A stretch of 64,000 nucleotides of DNA from Salvia splendens (Eukaryota > Streptophyta > Magnoliopsida > Lamiales > Lamiaceae): assembly GCF_004379255.2 (NCBI RefSeq), contig NC_056040.1, positions 33,901,779-33,965,778 of the forward strand, in the 5' to 3' direction. Shown piece after piece: positions 45,839 through 57,297 of the stretch. Numbering within the stretch: position 1 is the first letter of the stretch; every line of letters begins with the position of its first letter. A program made the position numbers and the translations under genes. The notes below the pieces were generated by a model. It ran no database searches. It worked only from the letters and a program-made list of their open reading frames with translations, and was not told the DNA's origin.

Positions 45839-47086
45839 CAGTGGGAGACATTTATTTGCGTTTTAGTAGTGATAGATTTTTTATTTTGAAGAATATTTTG
45901 TTGATACCTTCTTTTAGAAGAAATTTAATTTCAGTTTCTAAATTAGTTTTTGATGGATATTCGATTTCTTTTAAGGACAATTGCGTTATTAAGAAAGATG
46001 GTTCTTATATCTGTCGTGGTATCATGGAAAACAATCTGTACACAATCACATCTACACAGTTTAATAATCGCAAATCAGAATTCAATACAACATCGAAAAT
46101 TTCAAAGAAACGAAAGGAACCTTCAAGTTCAATGAATGAAACGTACTTATGGCACCTTAGAATTGGTCATGCCAATGAAAGGAGGATCCATTCTCTTGTC
46201 CAACAAGATCTTATTAAAGATCTAGAGGAGGAACCTTTTCATAGGTGTGAGTCATGCTTAGAAGGCAAGATGACCAAGAGGCCTTTTCAGGCTAAGGGCA
46301 ATAGGGCCAAGGAAGTACTTGAGCTCGTTCATTCCGATGTATGTGGTCCAATGTCTACTGAGGCAAGATGTGGTTTTCGATACTTCTTCACATTTACTGA
46401 TGACTTCTCGAAAATTGGATACGTCTATTTGATGCGCCACAAGTCAGAGTCTTTTGATAAGTTCAAGGACTTTAAGACTCTTGTGGAGAAGTATCATAGT
46501 AAGAGTATCAAAATCCTACGATCTGATCGTGGAGGCGAGTACCTCAGTGCTGAGTTTTTGGACTACTTGTCGGAGTCGGGAAGTGAATCCCAACTGACTA
46601 CGCTGGGCACGCCCCAGCAGAACGACGTGGCTGAAAGAAGGAAAGGACCTTATTGAACATGGTCCGATAGATGAGGAGTTATGCACGACTACCTACTTCA
46701 ATTTGGGGACATGCCTTGCTTTCTGCAAGCCATATTTTAGACAATTTACCATCAAAATCCGTACCTACTACTCCTTATGAGTTGTGGACTGGGCGCAAGC
46801 CCAATCTAGCACATCTCAAGATTTGGGGTTGCCCGGCTCATGTATTGGAAAAGGATCCAACTAAGCTAGGATCAAGGACGGAGGTATGTTTGTTCATAGG
46901 GTACCCAGAGAAACGAAAGCTTATGAATTCTTTAGTCTCCGAGATAAGAAAGTTATCGTGAGCACTCACGACACATTCTTAGAGAAAGACTATGTAATGA
47001 ATCATAAACCCAGCAGTGAAGTGGCTTTTGATGAGCTAACTTCTGTCACAAATTCCATTAACCAAGAACGAGTACCAAGTGTATAA
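45826..47086 (+). pseudogene. Cop3 protease end and integrase
   Basis: Open from 45826 for 276 codons: protease tail (FILKNILLIPSFRRNLISVS) and pre-integrase zinc module (LWHLRIGHANERRIHSL, CESCLEGK). The integrase core has VHSDVCGPM (Asp), LRSDRGGEYLSAEF (Asp) and QQNDVAERR (Glu; the Asn-Gly before it is changed to Asn-Asp). A lost base near 46641 shifts the frame. It resumes with LPTSIWGHALLSASHILDNL and TPYELWTGRKPNL and shifts again near 46905 into FFSLRDKKVIVS and a stop at 47084-47086. Confidence 0.9.
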
Positions 47087-48830
47087 ACAATTCCAGAAAC
47101 TTCAACTTCTATTCCAAGAATTGTAGTGCCGCGCCGCAGTGGGAGGGTCTCACATGAGCCCGAAAAATACATTGGTTTGGAGGAATCTAAGGATCACTCC
47201 TCAGACAGCAATGTATTAGATCCCTGGATCTTTCCGGAAGCGCAGGCAGATGTCGATCATTGTGAATGGGTGAAAGCAATTAATTCGGAACTACAATATA
47301 TGATAGACAAAGACGTCTACGATTTGTCCGTCCTACCCGAAGGCTGTACTGAGCAAGTGGATATATAAATGTAAACGTGGACCCGATGGACGAGTTAAAG
47401 TCTTCAAGGCAAGACTATTGGCTAAGGGGTATACCCAAAAGAAAGGTGTCGATTACGATGAGACTTTCTCCCCAGTGGCCATGCTCAAATCGATCCGGAT
47501 ACTATTGTCTATAGCAGCTTATATGGATTGGGATGTATGGCAGATGGACGTTAAGACTGCGTTTCTAAATGGCGGTCTTGAGGAGACCATCTACATGGAA
47601 CAACCCAAAGGTTATGCCATAAAGGGCAAGGAACACATGGTTTGGAAGCTTAAGAAGGCCATTTTTGGCCTTAAGCAAGCATCTAGATCATGGAACCAGT
47701 GTTTCGATCAAACTGTTTGCAAGTTCGGATTCGAAAAATGCCCAAGTGAAAGTTGTGTGTACAAGAAGGTTGAAAAGGGGAATGTAGTGTTCTTAGTTTT
47801 ATATGTAGATGACATTCTTCTAATTGGAAACAATAAAAAGATGTTGTCATCAGTACGAACATGGTTGTCAAACCAGTTCGAGATGAAGGATATGGGAGAC
47901 GCGGGACACATCCTCGGTACCAAGGTTCTTAGGAATCGAGAAAAGAAGATGTTGTGCTTATCTCAAGAACCTTACATCAAAACAGTACTTAGCCGCTTTA
48001 GCATGCAGGATGCCAAGAAAGGTTTCTTACCTTTTAGACATGTCATCTATCTATCTCAAGAGATGTGCCCAAAAACGCCGTCTGAGATACAAGCAATGAG
48101 AAGGATTCCATATGCTTCGGTAGTTGGAAGTCTCATGTATGCTATGCTTTGTACGAGGTCTGATATTTGCTTTGTTGTTGGCATGGTGGCAAGATATCAG
48201 TCGAATCCGGGCAAAGGACATTGGACTGTCGTAAAGAACATACTCAAGTACCTTAAACTGACTAAGGACTATGCTCTAGTTTACAATGCAGTCGAGCTCT
48301 GTCCTTTGGGATATTCTGACTCAGACTTTCAAGCTGATCAGGACTCGAGAAAATTTACTTCAGGATATGTGTTCACCTTAGGAGGTGGAGCCGTAATTTG
48401 GAAGAATGTGAAGCAGAAATGCATTGCGGACTCGACCATGGAAGCCGAGTATGTGGCCACTTCGGAGGCTGCAGAAGAGGCAGTATGGTTTAAGAACTTC
48501 CTTATGGATTTAGGTGTGGTTGCGAATCTGCCCAAGAGCATCACAGTTTATTGTGACAATTCTGGTGCTGTGGCAAATTCGAAGGAACCAAGAGCTCACA
48601 AAGCAAGCAAACACATAGAGCGGAAGTATCATATCATAAGGGATATAGTGGTCAAGATTGTGTCAGAGAACAACCTGGCATATCCTTTTACAAAGGCATT
48701 GACGGTAAAGGGATGGGAGTTTGACTCATTCAAGACCTCAACTCGCTTTCAGTATAAGTGGGAGAAATTTGACGTGTGCACACTATTTTGTATACTCGAA
48801 AGCTGTTTTGAGTATAAGTTGGAGATGGTT
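47087..48830 (+). pseudogene. Cop3 reverse transcriptase and RNase H
   Basis: The best-preserved copia RT here. PRRSGRVSHEPEKYIG and WVKAINSELQYM open it. A small deletion near 47350 removes part of the SKWIY motif. The frame is then open for 494 codons from 47418: [31 protein letters not shown], catalytic YVDD at 47802-47813, MKDMGDAGHILGTK and YASVVGSLMYAM. RNase H has GYSDSDFQ, STMEAEYVA and YCDNSGAVAN (D, E, D). Near 48650 six codons are missing. Near 48710 a 22-bp loss shifts the frame, so it reads on through the LTR border to about 48902 instead of stopping after HVEGMGV. Confidence 0.93.
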
Positions 48831-48834
48831 AGGG

Positions 48835-50297
48835 TTTGTATACTAGAAATCACCTTTCGAGTGATTGAATACTGTAAAACTCTAATAATTATTTTCCAAT
48901 GAATGCAACAGATTATTTTTGTCATAATGTTGTTATGTTTTACATTTAATGGATGTTTATTGCATATTTAAATGTATAAGCGAACATAACATAAGTCAAA
49001 GTCTTTGTTCTAGCAGACCGGTTGTGGGCTGCGCTTAATTTAAGGTACGCGGTCAGTTCTGAACAAAGAAAAATAAGAATTTCACAACCCAGATAGACCT
49101 AGACTACATATCGTGAAAGGTTGCAATGTCAGTCCGATTATTTCTAAGCCTTATCGAAATATGATGACGTTAGTGTGGTATACCACTGGATGGATCTAGC
49201 AGCATGACGAGTCTTTATGCTATATACTGAAAGACGAAGTCTTGATAATTAATTTCTTAATCAATGTACATTAGTATTGAGCATACGATATTGAGTATCT
49301 ACTACTTTGACTTACCAAAGGTGCGGGTTTTTCGTCACCCAACGATCTAGGTATATTGGGTAGTGGTGATTATTGTCTAGCGGTGCTAGGATTGCTATTA
49401 TGTTGAATCGTGCGCGAGGAGAGTCTCGTTTGATAACATCCACAAGAGGAGCTCGAAACGAGGTTTTATTATTCGGAACCTAGCTAGTTGGAGTTTAATT
49501 ACTCTATGAATAATAAATAAGAGTTTCTAGCTAAGTCCACTCTTGGAGAATAAAATATGTTAATTAACTAAGTACATAGCAGACATTAATTAATTAATAG
49601 ATGTTTCTATCTTAAGCGCGGGAAATGAATTAAACAAATAAAAGGAAACCCAGAATACTTTTAATTTCGGATTTGGAAAGGCAGTGCAATATTACTTCTG
49701 TAGTGGCTGACTGTAATATTCTAATATAAGCTTATATTAAATTATGGGTTCAATTTAATTAGTAAAAAGCAGATTGGGTGAGGCCATGTCCAAATTCTTC
49801 CTTAGATCCTTGACTGGGCCCAATATCTGACTTAATATAAATAGGAGAATAAAGGAGACACACAAAAAAAACACTTTTTCTCTTCAAAATTTTCTTCCAC
49901 TCCTTTTGAGAGAGAGAGATCGAAAATTGCTTTCTTCCGTGAGCAGAATTCTGTCTTCGTTATTCAAGTCCTAGTACACTGGTGAGATTTGCCCACACAA
50001 ATATCAATCTACAGTCCGGGACACCAATTAGAAGATTTGAGGTCGAGTTCTGAAGATCTTCACATGGAGAAGACGCAAGCCATCTTCGATTCTTCAGTGA
50101 ATCAACGAGGTAAACTGGCTAACTCCGTAGTATACATGTTTTAGGATTTATTTGTTCTAAAGCATGATTATGATTCAAGTTATGAGCATGATACGTGGGA
50201 TAATTACGCGAATAGAATTTGTTTAAATAATCTGCTAAATAGATCAAATTCATGTGATCGGTTTTATTGATGCACGCTTCCGCTGCCAACCTCTTCA
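48835..50297 (+). repeat. Shared middle copia LTR (3' of Cop3, 5' of Cop4)
   Basis: 1463 bp. It starts TGGTTAGGGTTTG (family start TGTTAGGG, so one extra or changed base at the border) and ends CCTCTTCA, followed by the primer site at 50300-50311. TATA box 49836-49843. It serves as the 3' LTR of Cop3 and the 5' LTR of Cop4. Confidence 0.92.
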
Positions 50298-51769
50298 ATT
50301 GGTATCAGAGCCAGTCTTTGGCTCTGATTATTTAGATTTAAATTTCGCGAAATTCATGTATGCATGTGTTATTTGATTTCGAAGCATGTTCTTGTTGTTT
50401 TTTTTTAATATTTTATGATAGTAGAACTCAAGAACAATCGAATCAAAGAACTTGAATTTATCGATCGTACGAGACGTGCGATCGAGAGTGGGTTTTCGAT
50501 TGAGTGGGAGCCAAGGGTGTATGATCACGTGGCGACGCGGAGACAAGCGTCGGATCATGCGCCGCCGACCAAGACCGCTAACCCTAGGTGGCTCTCGCCC
50601 AAAGGCTCAACGAGATGGTGGCTAAAGCGGCGTGGCGGCTCGTCCGAGAACCGCTGAGACACCGCGAGACACTGCCCCGAACCCTAGGCGGAAAGTTTCT
50701 GAGACGGGGATCCAGGCGGAGGCTAAGAGCGACGCGCCCTTGTGCGCGCAGCTGGCCGAAGCAGTGGGAGCTTCAGATCTCGGTAGGCCGAGACGGGCGA
50801 TGAGCCACTGGCCGACTCCTCGCAAGCTCCTGGCCGAGCGACCGCGTCACCCGAGAAATTAATATTTATATATCTAAGATCCTAATAAGGATAGATATGT
50901 ATGAATACATTAAATAATAAAATATCTCTTCCTAATCTTGAACAAGGAAATAATTTGAATTTATTTTTCATGTCTTATTAAGGATTAAATAATTTGTTTA
51001 TTTTAGATATACTTTATAGTAGAAATGAATAAGAATTAAATTCTAGAATAATAGTTTCCTAAAGGAAGACCACAACATAAAACTAAAGATTTAATTATCG
51101 AGTAAATTAAATACCAACAAAATTTAATTAAGCTTTTATCTGCCTATAGGCTAAGGATAATTAAAGAAAAACCATAACCCAAATATATAAGCAATAATTA
51201 CGAACTCAACGTTTGTATATGGTCTCCATCAATTGGTCTGCAATTTATGAAGCCTTTTTCTGAAATTATCGCCACCTGCTATGTGGGGACAATAATCCTA
51301 AGAAAATAACAAGTTCATGAGGGCGGACTTCTCAAATATAAATAGTATGAACTAGAATGTAGTTTCCAATATTATCGCCACCTGCTCTGAGGGGACAATA
51401 ATCCTAAGAAACTACGAGATTCAGAAGTTCACACAGGATTTATGAGATAGCTTGATCTTGTTAGCAGCACATGAACATTGTTATGGGAGTGTGTTGTAGA
51501 AATGAGACTCTGTAATGCTAAAGAGATGGTCTTGCTTAGGCAACATTAGGCGGTCATGCCACTCTGTGGTCTCTGGACTATTCGTCGGTGTTGTGACCAG
51601 TAAAATTGTAAGATTTTAATGCGTATTGACTTCCTCTGGAGGGTACAAAATTTTAATTTTACAGTTGTAAGATTTTAAAAAGTTTTATTGTTAATCTAAT
51701 CAAACTTCTTACATAAGTTTATGACAAATGGTAAATGTTCTGTTTTGCAGTGCAAACCAAATCGTCAAT
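50298..51769 (+). other. Cop4 primer site and leader
   Basis: Primer site TGGTATCAGAGC at 50300-50311, then a leader alignable with that of Cop3. It has a GC-rich block at about 50455-50862 with CCGAGA-like motifs, the paired stem-loops at 51265-51296 and 51371-51402, and a pyrimidine-rich acceptor-like tgttctgttttgcag at 51736-51750 just before the gag ATG. Relative to Cop3, about 530 bp including the 111-bp duplication is missing after 50862. Confidence 0.75.
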
Positions 51770-52646
51770 ATGTCGTTCAATTCTCTTTCTGCAATTCTCA
51801 AAGAAAACAAACTCGAGGGCCAAAATTACATAGAATGGAAACAAAATTTGGACATTGTTCTTACAGTTGAAGAGTACAACTTTGTGCTCACAACCCTGCG
51901 ACCTCCAGTGCCAGCGGCTAATGCTGCGGTAGGACTTAGAGATGCACATAGACGGTGGCATAAGGTGAATGAGATGGCTAAGTGCTACATGTTGGCATCC
52001 ATGTCACCAATACTCAAGCATCATCATTCTTCCATGGAAACTGCCGCCGAGATTATGCAGAATCTCAAGAATCTTTTTGGTACTCAGAATCGAACGGCTA
52101 AGTCTCAAGCCTTTCGGAGTATCATGTCGAAGACTATGAAGGAAGGCTCGTCTCTGAGAGACCATTTCCTCGAGATGATGGGCCACCTCAACCAAATTGA
52201 GGTGTTGGGAGGGACGATCGATCCCGAGTCCCAGGTAACAATCATCCTTCAAAGTCTTCCCCCTAGCTTCCAGCAGTTCAAGCTCAACTTTGAGATGAAT
52301 AAAAAGGAATTACACCTTGGCAGAACTATTGACTGAACTTCAGTTAGCAGAGGACCTTATGGTCCAGGCTAAGGCTGCCATGATGACTTCGGCACCTCGT
52401 TCCTCTGGCTTCAAGCCTAGCAAAGGAAAAAGGCAGGCACTGAACTCAGAATCGGGAAAAGTAGCTAAGGGAAAGAAGAAGAAGAGGGCAAACAAGAAGC
52501 CCACGGGGAAGTGTTTCAAGTGCGGAGAAAAGGGGCATTGGAAGCCAGACTGTCCTAAAAGGGGCAAGGCTACAGGTATGCACCAAGCTTTAGTAGTTGA
52601 GTCATGTTTGACTTTGACATCTACTTGCACTTGGGTTATTGACACA
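51770..52646 (+). pseudogene. gag: Cop4 gag and protease start
   Basis: ATG 51770 (MSFNSLSAILKENKLEGQNY), with the Trp codon that is a stop in Cop3. The gag domain is open to 52336 (RRWHKVNEMAKCYMLASM, LRDHFLEMMGHLNQIE, LQSLPPSFQQFKLNFEMN). An extra A in an A-run near 52305 shifts the frame. It resumes with AELLTELQLAEDLMVQAK, a basic region and an intact zinc knuckle, CFKCGEKGHWKPDC (about 52511-52552). The protease start WVIDT is followed at 52647-52649 by TGA exactly where the catalytic Gly of DTG belongs. Confidence 0.9.
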
Positions 52647-54551
52647 TGAGCCATTGATCATATTTGTTTTGATCCTTACTTAATGCAGGTGACAAGACGG
52701 CTACATGATCGTGAGATCGAAGTCCAGCTGGGCGACGCTACCAAAGTGGCGGCCGTTGCAGTGGGAGACATTTATTTGCGTTTTAGTAGTGATAGATTTT
52801 TTATTTTGAAGAATGTTTTGTTGATACCTTCTTTTAGAAGAAATTTAATTTCAGTTTCTAAATTAGTTTTTGATGGATATTCGATTTCTTTTAATGACAA
52901 TTGTGTTATTAAGAAAGATGGTTCTTATATCTGTCGTGGTATCATGGAAAACAATCTGTACACAATCATTTCTACATAGTTTAATAATCGCAAATCTGAA
53001 CTCAATACAACATCGAAAATTTCAAAGAAACGAAAGGAACCTTCAGGTTCAATGAACGAAACGTACTTATGGCACCTTAGACTTGGTCATGCCAATGAAA
53101 GGAGGATCCATTCTCTTATTCAACAAAATCTTATTAAAGGTCTAGAGGAGGAAACTTTTCATAAGTGTGAGTCATGCTTAGAAGGCAAGATGACCAAGAG
53201 GCCTTTTAAGGCTAAGGGAAATAGGGCCAAGGAAGTACTTGAGCTCATTCATTCCGATGTATGTGGACCAATGTCTACAGAGGCAAGGGGTGGTTTTCGA
53301 TACTTCATCACTTTTATTGATGACTTCTCGAAAATTGGATATGTCTATTTGATGCGTCACAAGTCAGAGTCTTTTGACAGGTTTAAAGACTTTAAGACTC
53401 TTGTGGAGAAGTATCATGGAAAGAATATGAAATGCCTACGATCTGATCGTGGAGGCGAATACCTCAGTGCCGAATTTTTGGCCTACTTATCAGAGTCGGG
53501 AATTGAATCCCAACTGACTGCGGCGGGCACGCCCCAGCAGAACGGCGTGGCTGAAAGAAGGAACAGGACCTTGTTAAACATGGTTCGATCGATGATAAGT
53601 TATACACGTCTGCCTATTTCGTTTTGGGGACATGCCTTGCTTTCTGCAAGCCATATTTTAGACAATTTACCATCGAAATCCGTACCTACTACTCCTTAGG
53701 AGTTGTGGACTGGGCGTAAGCCCAATCTAGCACATCTCAAGATTTGGGGTTGCCCGGCTCATGTATTGGAAAAGGATCCAACTAAGCTAGGATCAAGGAC
53801 GGAGGTATGTTTGTTTATAGGATATCCCAAAGGCACGAAAGGTTATGAATTCTTTAGTCTCCGAGATAAGAAAGTCATTGTGTGAACTCATGCGACATTT
53901 TTAGAGGAAGACTATGTAATGAATCATAAACCCAGCAGTGAAGTGGCTCTCGATGAGCTAACTTCTGTCACAAGTTCCATTAACCAAGAACAAGTACCAA
54001 GTGTACAATCAATTCTCGAAACTTCTACTTCTACTCAAAATATTGTAGAGCCGCGCCGCAGTGGGAGGGTCTCGCATGTGCCCGACAGATACATTGGTTT
54101 GGGAGAATCTATGGATCACTGCTCGGACAGCAATCTATTAGATCCCTGGAACTTTGCTGAGGCGCTTGCAGATGTCGATCATTGCGAATGGGTGAAAGCA
54201 ATGGATTCGGAACTACAATCTATGATAGACAAAGACGTCTACGATTTGTCCGTCCTACCTGAAGGCTGTACTGCTATTGGGAGCAAGTGGATATATAAAC
54301 GTAAACGTGGACCCGATGGACGAGTTAAAGTCTTTAAGGCAAGACTAGTGGCCAAGGGGTATACCCAAAAGGAAGGCGTCGATTATGACGAGACCTTCTC
54401 CCCAGTGGCCATGCTCAAATCGATCCGGATACTATTGTCTATTGCAGCTTCTATGGATTGGGATGTATGGCAGATGGATGTTAAGACTGCGTTTCTAAAT
54501 GGCGGTCTTGAGGAGACCATCTACATGGACAACCCGAAGGATATGCCATAA
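52647..54551 (+). pseudogene. Cop4 protease, integrase and RT start
   Basis: A single reading frame interrupted only by nonsense codons at about 52647, 52977 (CAG to TAG), 53697 (TAT to TAG) and 53883. Integrase: [68 protein letters not shown], so zinc module and D,D,E are all intact. Then GCPAHVLEKDP and FIGYPKGTKGYEFF, the linker, and RT from WVKAMDSELQSM and GSKWIYKRKRGPDGRV to [21 protein letters not shown] one-base loss at about 54525 ends the frame at 54551. Confidence 0.92.
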
Positions 54552-55322
54552 AGGGCAAAGAGCACATGGTTTGGAAGCTTAAGAAGGCCATTTATGGCCT
54601 CAAGCAAGCATCTAGATCGTGGAACCAATGTTTCGATCAACCTGTTAGCAAGTTTGGATTCGAAAAGTGCTTCGGCAGTTGGAAGTCTCATATATGCTAT
54701 GCTTTGTACTAGACCAGATATTTGCTTTGTTGTTGGCATGGTGGCAAGATATCAGTCGAATCCGGGCCAAGGACATTGGACTGTCGTAAAGAACATACTC
54801 AAGTACCTTAAACGGACTAAGGACTATGCTCTAGTTTACAATGCAGCCGAGCTCTGTCCTTTGGGATATACTGACTCAGACTTTCAAGCTGATCAGGACC
54901 TGAGAAAATCTACTTCAGGATATGTGTTCACCTTAGGAGGTGGAGCCGTAATTTGGAAGAGTGTGAAGCAGAAATGCATCACGGACTCGACCATGGAAGC
55001 CGAGTATGTGGCCGCTTCGGAGGCTGCAAAAGAGGCGGTATGGTTCAAGAACTTCCTTATGGACTTAGGTGTGGTTTCGAATCTGCCCAAGGGCATCACC
55101 ATTTATTGTGACAATTCTGGTGCTGTGGCAAACTCGAAAGAACCTAGAGCTCACAAAGCGAGCAAACACATAGAGCGGAAGTATCATATCATTAGAGATA
55201 TAGTGCAGAGAGGAGACATACAAGTGGTCAAGATTGCGTCAGAGAAAAACCTGGCAGATCCTTTTACAAAGGCTTTGGCGATAAAACCGTTCGAATGCCA
55301 CGTTGAAGGGATGGGAGTTTGA
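54552..55322 (+). pseudogene. Cop4 RT end and RNase H, with catalytic box deleted
   Basis: After HLDRGTNVS (out of frame), sequence matching 47741-48115 of Cop3 is absent: the join tgc/ttcgg at 54670 removes 374 bp, including YVDD. The frame continues SAVGSLIYAMLCTRPDICF and RNase H: GYTDSDFQADQD, STMEAEYVAASEA, YCDNSGAVANS, HKASKHIERKYH, ADPFTKALAIKPFE and HVEGMGV with the normal TGA at 55320-55322. RNase H is therefore complete while RT is dead. Confidence 0.92.
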
Positions 55323-55390
55323 CTCATTCAAGACCTCAACTCGCTTTCAGTATAAGTGGGAGAAATTTGACGTGTGCACACTATTTTGTA

Positions 55391-56496
55391 TAGCACTGAA
55401 TGGATCTAACAGCAAGACGAGTCTTTATGCTATCTACTGTAAGACGAGGTCTTGATAATAATTTATTAATCAATGTACGTTAGCATTGAGCATACGATAT
55501 TGAGTATCTACTACTTTGACTTACCAAAGGTGCGGGGTTTTTCGTAACCCAACGATCCAGGTATATTGGGTAGTGTTGATCATTATCTAGCGGTGCTAGG
55601 ATTGCGTTTACGTTGAATCGTGCGCGAGGAGAGTCTCGTTTGATAACATCCACAAGAGGAGCTTGAAATAAGGTTTTATTATTCGGAACGTAGCTAGTTG
55701 GAGTTTGATTACTCTATGAATAATAAATAAGAGTTTCTTGCTAAGTCCACTCTTGGAAATTAAATATGTTGATTAATTAAGTCCATAGCAGACATTAATT
55801 AATTAATGGATGTTTCTATCTTAAGCGCGGGAAATGAATTGAACGCAAATAAAGGAAACTTGGAATACTTGTAATTTCGGATTTGGAAAGGCAGTGCAAT
55901 ATTACTTCTTTAGTGGCTTATTGTAATATTCCAATATAAGCTTATATTAAATTGTGGGTTCAATTTTATTAGTAAAAAACTAATTGGGTGAGGCCTGATC
56001 CAATTCTTCCTTAGATCCCTGACTGGGCCCAATTTGTGACTTAATATAAATAGGAGAATAAAGGAGACAGAAAACACTTTTTCTACATAAAAATTTCGTC
56101 CCCCTCTAGAGAAGGAAAGTTCGAAATTTGTGCCTCCTCCGTGAGCAGTTTCTGTCTTCCATTATTCGAGTCCTAGTACGTTGGTGAGATTTGCCCACAC
56201 AAATATCAGCGTATAGTCCGGGACACCAGTCAGAAGATCCGAGGTCTTGTATTGAAGATCTTCACGTGGAGACGGAGCAAGCCATCATCGATTCTTGATT
56301 GAATCAACGAGGTAAATTGGCTAATTCCATAGTAAGCATGTTTTAGGGATTTTATATGCTAAAGCATGTTTTAATTCAAGTTATGAGGATGATACATGTG
56401 ATAATTGCGCGAATAGAATTTGTTTGAATAATCTGTTAAATAGATCAAATTCATGTGATCGGATATTTATGCACGCTTCAGCTGCTAACCCCTTCA
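55391..56496 (+). repeat. Cop4 3' LTR, 5'-truncated
   Basis: Corresponds to about 28146-29226 of the Cop3 LTR. The LTR start, polypurine tract and part of the copia 3' end are gone. The join lies in gtata, a 5-bp motif present at both deletion ends (…ttttgtata and …tggtatagca). TATA box at about 56044-56051. The 3' end CCCCTTCA is exact and is followed by Athila gag, not by a primer site. Confidence 0.9.
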
Positions 56497-57297
56497 GAAA
56501 GTTGATAGAGGCTAAAAAGGCATACAACAGCCCGAGGAATGTCATGAGGAGAGGATCTGTAAATGCGCTGAGAGAACAAGAAGATGAGAGATCGAGGCAA
56601 GAATAGATAGGTTTGAGAAAGCACTGTTGAATGCAATCGAGAAAACAAACTCACCAGCACCACAAGAAAAAGAAAAGTCTCCAGGTCCAGGAGAAATTTC
56701 ACCTCAACAATATTACAGTCCTCACGAAGGAGATTACCAGGCCCAGGTAAATGTGATGGGTAGTTGGAATCCCGATGGGAGTTGGAACCCAAGAAGATAG
56801 AGAGACGCACCCTGGAGGAACCATCCCAATTTTAGATGGTCTGACAATGAACAGAGCCAGCCAGCACCACAACAGAATGTCCAGTTTGCACCTCAGCCTG
56901 AGAGGCAGGGTAACTGGTCTGGAAGGAATCAAGAAGGGCAGGGCAACTGGAACAATCGGAACCAGGGAGATCATTCGAATTGGGGGAACAGGAAACAGAA
57001 AACCATCAAGGGAACTCCTACATACCACCGCACCAAATGAATTTCCAGACCACTTACCAAGGGCAGGGAAATCAGTAAAACAATAATTCATGAGGTCAAG
57101 GAAACATTCGCCAAAATCAATTGAGTGGGTCGAATCCGAGTACAGGCCCAGGGGCCAGTCAACCCAATTTTAAGACACTAAGGAATCTGGATGAAATGGT
57201 GCATGACCTCGTCAGTTCTCAGCAGCATGTGCAGAACAACTTGCAATCGAACAATGACGTAGTTCACAAGCTTCAGGACGCTCAGCAGGAGTAGAAG
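56497..57297 (+). pseudogene. gag: Ath3 gag C-terminal part, unit 1
   Basis: Opens at KLIEAKKAYNSPRNVMRRGS, equivalent to RLIEAKRSYETSRGQYR in Ath1, so roughly the first 260 gag residues are missing. The rest is Gln/Asn/Gly-rich (GNWSGRNQEGQGNW, NPDGSWNP), like the gag tail of Ath1. Stops at about 56605, 56799, 57085 and 57294, plus a frameshift near 57000, break it. Most stops also occur in unit 2, but the TAG near 56799 is private to this copy. Confidence 0.85.

Larger units (their letters stand above)
27793..56496 (+). mobile_element. Cop3 and Cop4: copia LTR-internal-LTR-internal-LTR compound
   Basis: Two internal regions of one copia family lie head to tail between three LTR copies. Each intact LTR end is followed by the initiator-Met primer site TGGTATCAGAGC (29229 and 50300). 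Cop3 internal: 29227-29782 and 43414-48834, split by the Tekay array. Cop4 internal: 50298-55390. The last LTR is truncated at its 5' end. Left flank (gcaga, in Cop2) and right flank (gaaag, in Ath3) do not match, so this is not one simple insertion. By eye the internals differ by several percent. Confidence 0.88.
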
